A stretch of DNA of 64,000 bases from Pycnococcus provasolii (Eukaryota > Chlorophyta > Pseudoscourfieldiophyceae > Pseudoscourfieldiales). The DNA lies in assembly GCA_049487715.1 (NCBI GenBank), contig CP150580.1:248001-312000 (forward strand). Reading direction: 5' to 3'. Shown here in pieces: positions 17,967-28,161 of this stretch. Position 1 is the stretch's first letter; each line of letters opens with the position of its first letter. The position numbers and the translations under genes are program-made. Under the pieces are notes generated by a model. The model was not told the origin of the DNA, ran no database searches, and saw only the letters and a list, made by a program, of their open reading frames with translations.

Positions 17967-18662
17967 TTAATACGTGAGATAATCCGCCCCCCAGTAGACG
18001 CTAATCCAAACGACGCTGAGTATTTTCACGCCCGTGAGGATGGCTGCGCTTACTTTCGGCGGCAGCCACCCTTGCTCGCGCGCCGTCGACGCGAGGATGA
18101 CGGCAGTGGCTGAGATAAGAATTTGGTCCTGTGAATAATAATAATATGTAAGTGTTAGGAGCGTTGGTTCTTATTTTCTGGTAGTGAGTGTGTATTTACG
18201 TACGTCACCGCTCATGTACGGGTCCGTCGCCCACGTCTTGAAGTCCTCGGCGTTTCCAGGTATTAAGATGTTTCCGTCAGTACGTACCCACGACCCGTTA
18301 TCGCGGTGTTCGACGGAGAGGTTGACTGTCTTCACCCACGCCTTTTCGTTCGGCGAGCGGCGTAGCGACTCACCTCTTTCGAGTGCTTTGCGTTGCGCGT
18401 ACGGCATGCGCACTTCTCCCGCAGATGCAGATGCAGACGATGCGGTTGCTGGCGCGTCGACTGCAGGAACGTCGGAAAGCACAACCACATCTGCCAAGGA
18501 TGACGACGCCGATGCCGACGACGCCGATGCCGACGCAGCCAACAAACATCTCCTCCTATGACTCCTCCTGTTCCCATAACAAAACCTACGAAAACAAGAA
18601 GAAGAAGCCTTCTTCCCAAGGAGGAAAGAAGGCTTGGAAGATGAAGATTGGAGCAGCGCCAT
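17967..18662 (-). CDS. Spliced plastid-type small membrane protein, unknown
   Basis: Two exons, complement of 18204-18662 and 17967-18128, joined across a 75-bp GT-AG intron (18129-18203, donor GTACGT, acceptor TTCACAG, phase 0). The product is 206 aa. Residues 1-75 are Ser/Arg/Ala-rich, as in a plastid transit peptide. The middle has KAWVKTVNLSVEHRDNGSWV and ATDPYMSGD. Exon 2 adds two hydrophobic segments (ILISATAVILAS and AAILTGVKILSVVWISVYWG), so it is probably a small thylakoid or envelope membrane protein. I do not recognise the family. Unspliced, the frame would run into the intron and lose both membrane segments, which supports the splice. Confidence 0.7.
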
Positions 18663-19259
18663 ACTTCACTCTTGAGAGGTAGAGTGTACCGGATGGATTG
18701 GCTGATGCGAGACGTAAATTCCAAATCGGAATCGGGAAAGTACCCTAGTCAAAAAGGCATTCCTATCACCAAGGGGAGATAACAACACCACCCAGTTATC
18801 TCCCCTTGCCACAAGTGACCCACAACTAACGGGTACCCCACCGGCCACCCCTGAGCGACGGCGTTCGGTTCACGCAGGTTCTGTTTTGGGGTTTTGATGG
18901 ATTAACCTTAGGGTTTCTAGGTTTAGGGTTTACTGTTTAGGGTTGGATCTAGGGTTAGGTCTAGGGTTATGCTTTAGGGGTTTCAGGGGAGTTTGGTGCC
19001 TGGGCCCCAGGCCGCGTCTGGGACCCTGTTTGAATCTCAACTTTTTTGACCGGGCGTTGTTTGTTGTCTTGTCCGCCCTTAACCATTTTACGTTTTAGGT
19101 ACGTCAGCACTCCACCACAGCCTCCATAGGTCTCCATACGTCCAGACGTGGTGTCCAGCAGGTGGCCGGCGGCTTTTAATTATTTAGCGCTATTAAGGAA
19201 TAGCCTTATCGCTTTAGTAGCTTTATTCGGCGCCTATTTTATTTTAAAAATCTGCCAAT
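18663..19259. other. Intergenic between divergent genes, TTTAGGG-like repeats
   Basis: About 600 bp. At 18900-18990 there are degenerate TTTAGGG/TCTAGGG motifs (GGTTTAGGGTTTACTGTTTAGGG type). A TTATCTCCCCTTG inverted pair near 18774-18808 could form a hairpin. No gene is seen. It likely holds the promoters of the plastid protein (minus) and the EML-like gene (plus). Confidence 0.5.
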
Positions 19260-22200
19260 ATGGCGTCCATGGCTGACATCTTAAACCAGGGTAATTCCGG
19301 TGGTGCTCGACAAAAGAAGGGTTCCTTGCACCAACAGAAGTTTCAGAAGGGTTCTGAAGTTCCCATGGATATCGAGCGTCGTCGGCGTGTGGAACGTCTC
19401 ATGGCGGGTACAGCTGCGGATGCCGCGGCTGTCGCTGATATCAACGCGCCTCACCCAGCGGTTTACCGTCCCCCTTTCTGGCAATCGAAAGTTTACGGAG
19501 AACCGCACGGGGACTTCAGCAAACCTGGCGCCGCGCCGCCGATGCAACCACCGGGGGGAGTCGCGCGCAACCGGCGAGGGCAGGGCGCGCCTGGGTTCGG
19601 AGAGAGTCCTCGGCGTAACCCGCACAAGGGATGGCCGCACCAACCGGCGGACCCTGACAACAAAGTGCCGCCGAAACCGCCGCCCACCAAACAGCCCATC
19701 AACAAAAAACCGCCGCTGCACGCGCAAGGAAAAAAGGATCAGGTGCAGGCTTTTGCAGCGGACAACGCGCTCGGGAACACGCACAAGCAACCGGCACGGC
19801 CGACGTCAGCCGCGGCGAAACTGCCGCCGGGACACCTCGAGGGGGTCGAAGACCGCATGCGAGAGAGACTCAACAAAGACCTGCGAAAGCAGCACGAAAC
19901 CGCTAAGCACGTGCTCGTTACGGCACTGCGCCGCGAAATTGCAATCGCGAAAAAGCCGCAGGCGGTGGCGCAGCACCAGCCGTATCCAGAGCGCCGGCGA
20001 CAGGGATGGCCAGCAAGCGCGCCTCACACCGAGGGCGCGGAGAAAGATGCCTTCGATGCCGGAACTCTCATCAAAACGTGGCAGAAGCTTGGCGTCGAGA
20101 TCAACCTCGACGAGGCGAACGCGCTCATGGACAAGTACGGCCGAACGGAAGGTCGACGCACACCCGTCGAGGTGTTCGCGAGCGCACTGCTCGTGGGCAA
20201 GAGCCGACTGCTCGGCATGGCGGGGGCGGTACGCTACGGCGCATTTGACGCCACCGTGCCGTCTGACTGGAACTTCCGAGGTAAGGTGATCTACCCCCCA
20301 TGCCGCAAGCCCGTATACACGCCAACGGGATGGGACGGCAGCGCGTGCAGCAAGTCTGCCGCCGAGCCGTCGCGCTCGCTGCAGCTCGAGTGGGTGCACG
20401 GATACGCTGGCATGCGCAACCTCGCGAACAACATCTTCTACAATTGCGAGGGACGGTTCGTCTACTACACAGCCGCACTAGGCATCGTGTTCGACGAGAA
20501 GTCACACACGCAAACGTACTTCACCGGGCATGACGACGACGTCACTTGCCTTGCCATGTCCCCGTCGCGCGACCTCGCTCTGAGCGGGCAAATGGGCGCC
20601 GATCCGAAGGCTCTGCTCTGGGACACGCGCGGGTCGTGCAGGCAGGTTCGCAAGATTAACCATGGCAAAGGTTACCGCAGTGTCATCGCCGCATGCTTCA
20701 GCAGCAGCGGCACGAAGGCCGTAACGGTTTGCACCGACAACAGCCACACGATGTTCGTGTGGGACCTTCAGATTGGAAAGGTGGGCGACCTCGATCGTCC
20801 CGCGATCCCTCAGCTGCTGTTTAAGCACCCTGCCGTGAATGGAAAGCCGCCGCACGTGTACGGCGTGGTTTGGTCAGGGTTGCAGAGCGACCGCATTGTC
20901 ACCTACGGTGTCAACCACCTCGCGTTTTGGCATGTGCGCCGCACGCCCGCGGGCATCGCCGCAACGAAGGAGGAGGCGAGCTTCGCGAAGGTGGGCAAGC
21001 AGAGCGTTCTATCCGCGTGCGTGACTGGTTCCGCCGTGACGGTGACGGGTGCTCCTGACGGACAGCTGCTCGTTTGGAAGGACGGTGTCCTGTCCAAGAG
21101 CGTGCGAGCGCATGGCACAGGTCCGGTGATCACACGCCCGGATGGGTCCGAGAGCTTTGGTGGTGTGCGCGTTCTCAAGCTGCGTGCGAACCAGAAGTTT
21201 CTCCTCTCCGGAGGATCCGACGGTCGAATCCTCGAGTTTGCCGTCGATCAAGATCGCGGCGGCGCGCTCGGCGCTCAGACGCGCGTCTGGGACATTGGAA
21301 CTCCCGGTGGATCTGGCGTGCCGCCCATGGTGCGTGGCCTGGACTGCAAGCCCGGCGACAGCCGTTTCATCGTCGGCACCGCTCGATGTGACATCTGGGA
21401 GGTGGACGACTCACCAAGCGTGCTGGTGTACGGCCACTCCGCTGATGTGTACGGGCTTGCATGGCACCCCGATCCGTCGAAGATGGTGTACGCCACCGCG
21501 AGCGAGGCTGGACGCGTGTACGTCTGGGACGCGAAGAGGCGGAAAATCCTCTACAGTGTTGCGATGGGCGCGAAGTGCCGTTCCGTCGCGTTTTCTCCGG
21601 ACGGAAAGCACATTGCGGTTGGCATGCGCGACGGCGGCCTGAAAATTGTCGAGACGGCTGTTGCCGCCGCTGCAAAGGGTGCCGGTCCTTCCCCGCAGGC
21701 TGTGTTTTGGAACAAAATTTGCACGTCGGCAATCGACGACCTCAAGTACAGCCACGATGGCAAGTACCTCGCCGTGGCCAGCCACGACCAGTGCGTGGAC
21801 GTGTACTCGCGCAGCCGCATCAACGACACGTACAAGCATTTGGGAAGGTGCACGGGTCACAGTTCGACCGTGCGTCACGTTGACTGGAGTGCTGATGGGA
21901 AGCTGCTGCAGACGGTAGCGAGCTCATACGAGGTGCTGTACTTCGAGGTTCCAAGCTGCCGACAGGTGAAGACGAATCAGAAGGACACGCCATGGCACAC
22001 GTACACTTGCATTCTAGGATTTCCTGTGATGGGCATCTGGAAGCCGGATTCCGATGGTACTGACGTGAACTCGGTCGACCGATCTCCAGATGGATCGCTG
22101 CTTGTGAGCGCGGACGACTTTGGAAAGGTCAACCTGTACAACTACCCCGTGGTGATTGACGACGCGCCATGCCACGTGTATCCGGGCCACTCGAGCCACG

Positions 22201-22553
22201 TGATGAACGTGCGCTTTGCCCCTGGCGGCGACCGCGTCGCAAGCGTGGGTGGCCATGACCGTGCAATATTCCAGTGGCGCGTGGTGGACGCGCCGCCGGC
22301 GTTCAAGGAGGTGAAGGCTGCACCTTGGGCGCCTGACGTGGATCCCGCCGCTCCTAACATCGAACGCCGTCCTGATGCTGCGTATGTTGCAGCTCCACCC
22401 TATGGCGTTGGCGTTGGAGTCGTGCCGGGCTTAGGTCCCCCTCCCGGAGGTGCTGCAGACTTGATGGACGTTGGCGTGTTACCCGCAGGCCCGGCGCACG
22501 GCGGGAATCACGGCCGCAAGAGGAGCGATCTTCGCGCGCATATGCCGAGGTAA
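19260..22553 (+). CDS. EML-type microtubule-associated WD40 protein
   Basis: 1097 aa. Residues 1-250 are basic, Pro/Lys-rich and disordered. Residues about 255-330 resemble an EF-hand-like helical pair (AFDAGTLIKTWQKLGVEINL). A HELP-type motif follows near 365-400 (LQLEWVHGYAGMRNLANNIF, then YNCEGRFVYY). Tandem WD40 blades fill about 400-1015, with GHDDDVTCLAMSP, GHSADVYGLAWHP, GHSSTVRHVDWS and GHSSHVMNVRFAP. This order (HELP then the TAPE double propeller) defines the echinoderm microtubule-associated protein-like family, which binds tubulin in cytoplasmic or flagellar microtubules. The C-tail is Pro/Gly-rich. The start ATG (19260) directly follows an AT-rich leader. I see no break or intron. 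Confidence 0.92.
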   Translation: MASMADILNQGNSGGARQKKGSLHQQKFQKGSEVPMDIERRRRVERLMAGTAADAAAVADINAPHPAVYRPPFWQSKVYGEPHGDFSKPGAAPPMQPPGGVARNRRGQGAPGFGESPRRNPHKGWPHQPADPDNKVPPKPPPTKQPINKKPPLHAQGKKDQVQAFAADNALGNTHKQPARPTSAAAKLPPGHLEGVEDRMRERLNKDLRKQHETAKHVLVTALRREIAIAKKPQAVAQHQPYPERRRQGWPASAPHTEGAEKDAFDAGTLIKTWQKLGVEINLDEANALMDKYGRTEGRRTPVEVFASALLVGKSRLLGMAGAVRYGAFDATVPSDWNFRGKVIYPPCRKPVYTPTGWDGSACSKSAAEPSRSLQLEWVHGYAGMRNLANNIFYNCEGRFVYYTAALGIVFDEKSHTQTYFTGHDDDVTCLAMSPSRDLALSGQMGADPKALLWDTRGSCRQVRKINHGKGYRSVIAACFSSSGTKAVTVCTDNSHTMFVWDLQIGKVGDLDRPAIPQLLFKHPAVNGKPPHVYGVVWSGLQSDRIVTYGVNHLAFWHVRRTPAGIAATKEEASFAKVGKQSVLSACVTGSAVTVTGAPDGQLLVWKDGVLSKSVRAHGTGPVITRPDGSESFGGVRVLKLRANQKFLLSGGSDGRILEFAVDQDRGGALGAQTRVWDIGTPGGSGVPPMVRGLDCKPGDSRFIVGTARCDIWEVDDSPSVLVYGHSADVYGLAWHPDPSKMVYATASEAGRVYVWDAKRRKILYSVAMGAKCRSVAFSPDGKHIAVGMRDGGLKIVETAVAAAAKGAGPSPQAVFWNKICTSAIDDLKYSHDGKYLAVASHDQCVDVYSRSRINDTYKHLGRCTGHSSTVRHVDWSADGKLLQTVASSYEVLYFEVPSCRQVKTNQKDTPWHTYTCILGFPVMGIWKPDSDGTDVNSVDRSPDGSLLVSADDFGKVNLYNYPVVIDDAPCHVYPGHSSHVMNVRFAPGGDRVASVGGHDRAIFQWRVVDAPPAFKEVKAAPWAPDVDPAAPNIERRPDAAYVAAPPYGVGVGVVPGLGPPPGGAADLMDVGVLPAGPAHGGNHGRKRSDLRAHMPR

Positions 22554-23228
22554 TAAAAAGTTTCCATAAAAAATTACACGATTGCTCCCTCGAGTGTTTA
22601 CAACACCTCCTTTCCGTTGTTGTCGCTGTGATCTACAATCTCCGGCGACCCTTCCGCCGTTTGCACAGATGAGTACAGTAGTCAGTACGGCATCCGCTGC
22701 ATTTTGCACCACATCAGGGATACTGTCAAGCTCCTGCATAATCTCAGGTTCGCGTGCAACTGCATCCACAGCAGCATCATTACCCACCTCGAAGTGGTGG
22801 TGTGTCCTGCCGCGATGAGACTCCACCGTCGATTATGTTTGTTTTTTTTTTTTTTGTGTCAAACGAGCTCGCCCCACCTGACTCATGGGTGACTGACAGG
22901 GGCCGCCACACACACGGCCGCAACACTCGCTCGTGGTATGTAAGGTTACTGGAATACGGCTTTGGATGGCCCTTTTTCGTTACGATACGGGTAGTTGTTT
23001 CCATCCCCTCCTCGTTGATTTCATTCCTTTCAACCACGTCCATGCTCTTCAAGAGACAACTTCAACCCGTTGTAGAGTATACAGTAAGATGGTCCAGTAG
23101 AGAACTACCACTGGCTGTAGTGTTGAGGTCACACTACACCACAGTTGCGTTGCTGTTACCTTAGACTAACTTTTCTCGGATTCGATCCGTGGATGCTTTG
23201 TTTTTTTGTTGCCTCGTGCAAAAAGAAA
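22554..23228. other. Intergenic, no gene seen
   Basis: Contains an oligo-T run near 22840-22855 and T-rich sequence, with no supported frame. The AAAAAGAAAA at 23220-23229 reads TTTTCTTTTT on the minus strand and probably terminates the 5S rRNA gene. Confidence 0.5.
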
Positions 23229-23229
23229 A
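23219..23229 (-). terminator. Pol III T-run terminator of 5S
   Basis: On the minus strand GTTTTCTTTTT follows the end of helix I, giving T4 and T5 runs as expected for RNA polymerase III. Confidence 0.7.
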
Positions 23230-23348
23230 CCGCACGTCACCGGGAGTTCCATGCTGATTCCTCAAGCAAGTACTAATCCGGCCCATTCTTGCTTAGCTTC
23301 CGAGTGCTGATGGGATCGGGCGGATTCAAGAAGGTATGAACGTGCGAT
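23229..23348 (-). rRNA. 5S ribosomal RNA
   Basis: On the minus strand this 120-nt stretch follows the eukaryotic 5S pattern: CCGATCCCATCAGCACTCGG, then AAGCTAAGCAAG (the conserved GAAGCUAAGC core of loop A/box A), then TTAGTACTTG (conserved AGUACU). The ends pair: 5' ATCGCACGT with 3' ACGTGCGGT gives a 9-bp helix I with one G-U, and the distance between helix ends is exactly 120 nt. Transcription is by RNA polymerase III from internal control regions. A T-rich terminator (TTTTCTTTTTG) follows directly. Box C is less canonical than usual, so a diverged or pseudogene copy is possible. Only one copy is seen, unlinked to other rRNA genes. Confidence 0.85.
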
Positions 23349-24116
23349 GCGAATAGGTGCGAACTTCACAAAATACATACATCACATGACGATGTCAGAC
23401 AACCTATTTTCAAGGCTTGTCTTCCTACCTATCGCGGCTGTGATGTTGTTGGGCGCCGTGGGAGGATCGCGCTTCTCTCCAACGAATTTTTCGTGGAAAT
23501 TTGCAGAAAAAAGTGCGAAAAAACAAAACAAACAAAACAACAAAAAGAGAAAGAGCGTTGGGAGTGGAAAATGTGCCAGGAAACGTCGCTCGCTGCAAGT
23601 TGCAAGTTGCAAAGGTTTGGTCATTGGTGCAGCTGTTGTGTTGCACCGCCACGTACCGTATCCTCACCTCACAGCACAATGCGAATTCCTGTAATGATGA
23701 GTTCTCGACCTTGGGATCGAAAGCCAGTTGCAACTTGCAGTCCTCTCAGTTCCCCAATGGGCAGTTGTTCCCCGCCTATCCACGGCCACGGACCATTCCC
23801 AATAGGCCAATACCATCCAGTTGCAGTCTGCCAGTAGTGTTACCGAATTTCAGGCTGGCTTCCCTTAAAAGGATGAAGGATTGAAGGGCTGTTGCTTTGT
23901 TCAATATTCAGCCGTGAAGTTGCAACTTTGCGGAGAGGAGAGGCCCTTGGAAGTTGGACGGAGCCTTGGAGCCTCGCTCGAGGTGGAACTTGGAAGCAAG
24001 GCGTTTGCGGAGGGTGAAGGAGGAGGGCGAGGCCGCCGGTTGCCTCAACACCCCTGGAGCGTCCCATCCGCGCACCCGCCCGATCGGCTCGGGCCATCCG
24101 ACTTTTCTTAGTGGCC
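23349..24116. other. Intergenic, no gene seen
   Basis: Contains A-rich and AAAC-repeat sequence near 23515-23555 and short TTGCAAGTTGCAA repeats near 23595-23615. Open frames are short and featureless. The right end is the leader of the methyltransferase gene. Confidence 0.45.
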
Positions 24117-25764
24117 ATGGACGCCAAGGCGCGCGCGTCCTTCTTAAACGTGCTCATTGGGTTCATCCTAGGCGCAGTCTTCGTGTCGCTGTTTCAAGGG
24201 AAAACGCCCGAGGTATGTTTAAGTCTAAGTGTACTTGTGTTTACGTTTTGTGTTGGCTGTTTCGTTTTGTGTTTGGCTGCTTTTGTGTTGGCTGTTTTTG
24301 TGTACTACCAATATGGCTGTTGGTTGTGCGACTACAAAGTGTGGGTTGGTTGTGGGAGAGAGAAGAAAAGAAAAGGTGGTGGTGCAGTGCGGTGCGATGA
24401 TTTCGTGTGCGCATGCAGTTGTTTATGGCCTGGTCTCCAGGCCTTATAAACAACTCCTCGTTTGGCGCATAAGCAGAGCTTCATCGCGCGCAGCGTTCGT
24501 GGGCGTTGACTCTGCAGTTACACGGAAACGATTAAGCACGACTTACCCAAGGAGATGCGAGGCAACCTGAAGTGGCAAGATCAACAACCGACTAGACAGA
24601 CACGTAAGGTTGGCCGGCGGGCGCGCGATCGACGCACTCTCCAGCCGGCCGGTTTCGTCGGCGCAGTTTCCTTCGGGGCGATCGAACACACCAACCGAAA
24701 CCGAGGCGAAGAGCGCCAATGGGGAATGGCGAGAGAGAGTGTGTGTGGATGGGTGGGTGTGGGTGTGATGGATGAGGCTATTTTTATTTCGTCTTGCGTC
24801 TTGCGATCGTCAGTCAAACTTTGTTTCTAAGCTCGAACTAACGCAACACATCACACAACAACAACAACAACAACTTCGGGTGACTTAGGCACCAAAGACT
24901 GGCCTCGACGCTTACCCGATCGTGAGCGCATTCGAGGATAGCCTCTTCCTCGGCCCGCAGGAGGGCTTCGAGCCAGCCACGCGCAGGGCGGGATACGTCT
25001 ACAAGTCGAACCAATACCAGGATGTGTACGACAAGACGTGGACGCAGGGTGGCTACCCGCGTCAGAGCTGCTGGGGTTGCCGCTTCGCGGGCGACATTGT
25101 GAACAAGGTGCAGTTTCACTCCATGCTCGACGCGGGAACGGGCAACGGCGCGCTCGTGCGGCTGATGCGCGAGCACGGCAAGGCTGCGTGGGGCATCGAG
25201 CTCTCGAAGGCGGTGCTCGAGAAGGAGTGCCCCGACATGCTGCAGAAGGGGTGGGTGGAGCCCGGCATTCTGACCAACCTGCCGTACGAGGACAACTCGT
25301 TCGACCTCGTGTACTCCGCGGACGTGCTTGAGCACATCCACCCGGAGGAGGCTGACAAGGTGATTGGCGAGCTGGTGCGCGTGTCGCGCAGGCACGTCGT
25401 CATGAGCATCAGCTTGAAGGGTCACACGAAGGCGACGGCGGAGAACAACGAGGAGGCGAACCGCCACACGATGCTTCGCCCTCGGCAGTGGTGGGAGCAG
25501 AAGTTCCGCGAGCACGGCGCGGTTGTGAACCGCGAGCTCTTCTGGAGCCAGCAGGAGCGGGACCTCCGGTACACGCGTGACCAGATGCGCGAGTGCAGGT
25601 GGGAGGGCAATCAGCAGGAGGGTGGCCTTTACGAGGTTTGCGTGGTGGACAACAAGTGGCTTGTTGGGCGACGTGAGCAGGAGAACCTGCGCCGCGACCG
25701 CTGCATCACGACGCAGAACATGGAGCTCGAGCCTTGGTTTTTCACGTTCCGCAAGCTGCGATAG
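24117..25764 (+). CDS. Membrane-anchored SAM-dependent methyltransferase, one intron
   Basis: Exon 1 (24117-24212) encodes a 32-residue N-terminus with a signal anchor (FLNVLIGFILGAVFVSLF). Exon 2 (24889-25764) follows a 676-bp phase-0 intron, donor GAG/GTATGT and acceptor GACTTAG. The joined protein is 323 aa. Its class I methyltransferase fold has motif I LDAGTGNGALVRLM and the later LPYEDNSFDLVYSADVLEHI, as in type-11 methyltransferases. The anchor and topology suggest a type II ER/Golgi protein acting in the lumen; the substrate is unknown. Without the upstream exon the frame would begin at a GTG with no ATG until deep in the fold, which supports the splice. A long open frame on the opposite strand is a GC-bias shadow. 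Confidence 0.8.
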
Positions 25765-26608
25765 ACCGTGAATGGCGTGATGCGGAGAGGTGAGTGTGCG
25801 TGTGTGTGTGTGTGTGAGTGAGTGTGAGTGTGTGAGTGTGTGTGAGTGTGTGAGTGTGTGAGAGTGTGTGCGTGCGTCAAAATGGTGGTAAGCGGTGTTT
25901 GGTAAGTAAAATGGTCTTGAAAGAGAGTAAATAAGCAAGTAGAACAAAAAAAAAAACTCTTTTCTTCACAACTGATCAATCAATGAGATCTTTCTGTCTC
26001 GTTGATTTTATTTATATATGTTTTCCTCGCACGTTTTCTGCGTCGTGAATGCGCGCGGACGTCGTTATTCATTTTTAAGATAAGTGATAAATAAATAAAT
26101 AAATAAATGTCTGTGTTCTTCTTTTTGTATCTTTGTACGTATATTGCTCTTTGAGCAGACTTTTGTGCGTTTTATTATGCTTACAACCTTGCTTCAGTTA
26201 CAGGTACCACAACAGTCAACATGTGTGAAAAGCTCACGAGTGCTTACAAGTTACAACTTACAAGTGTGTGCTACTATGTACAAGTGTGTGTTTGTGTGTG
26301 ACTGACTAGTGACTCAAGTTGACAGTTGTGTGCTATGCGTGCTTTGCGTGCGTGCGTGTTCGTGGGCTTATGAGTATGAGCTTATCCCGGGTCCCGAAGG
26401 CTTTTAAAAGTCGTCGGAAGGAATCGTGTCTGGACAGAAAGGGTATGAATTTTCTCCCAGGCACAGACGTAAAACGTGGTTACAATAACCCAGGTTTCTT
26501 ACATGCTTCGACCTAAACGCACGTACATACGTCCATTTTTCCCCTGTTTCCCTTTGTTGCCTTTTCGCCGTCATTCCCTTCGTCATAAATTCCCGCTTTG
26601 GTTCGGCT
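25765..26608. repeat. Intergenic with GT-rich microsatellite
   Basis: At 25793-25870 there is a (GT)n/(GTGA)n microsatellite. At 26085-26105 there are four to five AAATA/ATAA units. The rest is the 3' flank of the methyltransferase gene and the leader of the ClpP gene. No gene is seen. Confidence 0.6.
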
Positions 26609-27808
26609 ATGGCGTCCCTGACTCAAAAACTGCGTCTTCTGCGCTCGTCGTCGTCAGCGGCGGCGGCGGTGGTTCTGGCTTCGTCAGCGTCGTCAGCGTC
26701 GTCAGCGTTTTCTTCGCCTTGGTGTGTTCGTGCTTTCTCATCTTCACTCGTTTCTGCTCCGTACTCTTCCGCAGGTGAGTGGGCCACTCATGGCGCGCGC
26801 TCCTCGCTCCAAGCCAACCTTAGCTTGCTCTTCTGTGCGTCGGTGTCGACGTGTGCTGCTGCGGGACTATCCATAGGAGCGTACGGCTCAGCGGGTAATC
26901 CCATTATACAAGTCGCGCGCACGGAAGCTTCTGCGGAGGCTGCGACGAAAAAAACGCACGAAAAAATAGAGAAGAAGCCCGCGGAGAAGGAAAAGAAGAG
27001 TGACAAGGTGGAACCGCCCAAAACGCCAACAAAGGAGAAGGAGAAGCCTGCTGAGAAGAAGCCTGCCGAGAAGAACGCCGTTACGAACGGCACGAAAGAA
27101 ACTCCGCCAAAAAGCATAAGCGAGCTGCACATGACAATCATGCACCGCCAGAGGCGTGTTATGGTCACCGGCCGCGTCAACGAGGAGATGGCAAAGAGTG
27201 TCGTGGCGCAGCTGCTCTACCTGGAATCCGTCTCGGCAACCGAGCCTGTCACGCTTATCATAAACTCAGGAGGTGGTTCCGTGACTGACGGGCTGGCTAT
27301 CGTGGACGCCATGGGTGTGGTGTCGTATCCAATTCGCACGGTCGCGGTTGGACGCGCGTGCAGCATGGCTGCAATTATCCTGTCGTGTGGTGCACAAGGC
27401 AAGCGCCTTGTCGCGCCAAATGCGCGCGTCATGCTCCACCAGCCATCGCACGGCCTAAGCGGAACGACGAGCGACATTCTCATCAGTGCCGCTGAGGCTG
27501 AGCGCACGCGCGCCCGTCTCGTTGGCATCGTCGCGAAGCAGACTGGCCGTAGCGCGGAGGAGGTGCAACGCCTGATGGATCGCGACCAGCACTTCAGCGC
27601 GGATGAGAGCGTTCGTTTCGGCATCGCGGACGACGTCTTGACGAGCAAATTTGGCAGCTTTCTGGAGCATGGCCAGACAAATAATGGCATGGCAGAGACA
27701 CGAGAACAAGCGACAACAAAGGATTCGAAAGAGTCTGAAGACAAGTCGACTAAAAGGAAGTCGTCGTCGTCGTCGTCGTCGTCATCTTCTTCTGGCTCAC
27801 CCTTGTAG
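26609..27808 (+). CDS. ClpP protease proteolytic subunit, organellar
   Basis: 399 aa. Residues 1-60 are Ser/Ala/Arg-rich and targeting-like. Residues 110-165 are a Lys/Glu/Pro-rich linker with KKPAEK repeats, not usual in the family. The ClpP domain spans about 168-355. The catalytic triad reads Ser252 in GRACSMAA, His277 in VMLHQP and Asp326 in MDRDQHFS, all in the expected order and spacing, so it should be active. ClpP forms a barrel that degrades substrates unfolded by ClpX or ClpC. Nuclear coding plus the leader imply mitochondrion or plastid; which one is unclear. The C-tail is poly-Ser. A strong donor-like CAG/GTGAGT at 26774 lies in the frame near residue 56 and might allow alternative splicing, but the frame is open without it. 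Confidence 0.9.
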   Translation: MASLTQKLRLLRSSSSAAAAVVLASSASSASSAFSSPWCVRAFSSSLVSAPYSSAGEWATHGARSSLQANLSLLFCASVSTCAAAGLSIGAYGSAGNPIIQVARTEASAEAATKKTHEKIEKKPAEKEKKSDKVEPPKTPTKEKEKPAEKKPAEKNAVTNGTKETPPKSISELHMTIMHRQRRVMVTGRVNEEMAKSVVAQLLYLESVSATEPVTLIINSGGGSVTDGLAIVDAMGVVSYPIRTVAVGRACSMAAIILSCGAQGKRLVAPNARVMLHQPSHGLSGTTSDILISAAEAERTRARLVGIVAKQTGRSAEEVQRLMDRDQHFSADESVRFGIADDVLTSKFGSFLEHGQTNNGMAETREQATTKDSKESEDKSTKRKSSSSSSSSSSSGSPL

Positions 27809-28161
27809 TACAGTAATTATGATAAATAGATACACTGATGTAAATAACAAATCAACGTGTGTGATATTACTTTCAACAACTACGGGTAGTGATTTTTTTA
27901 TTGCTATAAAAAAAGCGTCATCTGAAAAGCTTGCAAGCTGAACGGAGTTGTTCCCAGTCGTCAACTATTAGTTCGGAACAAGAGGAGTCAACGCCATCAA
28001 TATATAATAGTCTTAGGCTGCCATTCCATTCCAGGCTGTCAGGCTGTTCATTCAAGCAGCCAGGCAGATAAAAGAAACAACCTTCGAACCTACATACTAC
28101 CACCTGACTCCCCGAGGGGGAGGGAACCTGGTGGGTACCATAATGTAGTATTATGGATAGC
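27809..28161. other. Intergenic between convergent genes
   Basis: 3' flanks of ClpP (TGTAA at 27839) and the TIR-domain gene. A CCCCGAGGGGGAGG inverted motif near 28110-28125 may form a hairpin. No gene is seen. Confidence 0.5.

Noticed and set aside
19300-20289. Second plus-strand frame of about 329 codons in the EML-like gene
   Set aside because: Arg/Thr-rich shadow in frame 2 of the N-terminal disordered part of the WD40 protein.
23160-23215. Possible tRNA T-arm (GGATTCGATCC)
   Set aside because: The loop lacks the TTCxA order, and no acceptor stem or anticodon arm can be folded around it. No other tRNA was recognised in the window.
24838-25947. Long minus-strand open frame (about 369 codons) over the methyltransferase exon
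   Set aside because: It lies antisense to a convincing methyltransferase, contains a Thr/His/Ser microsatellite translation and has no domain. GC-rich third positions keep antisense frames open.
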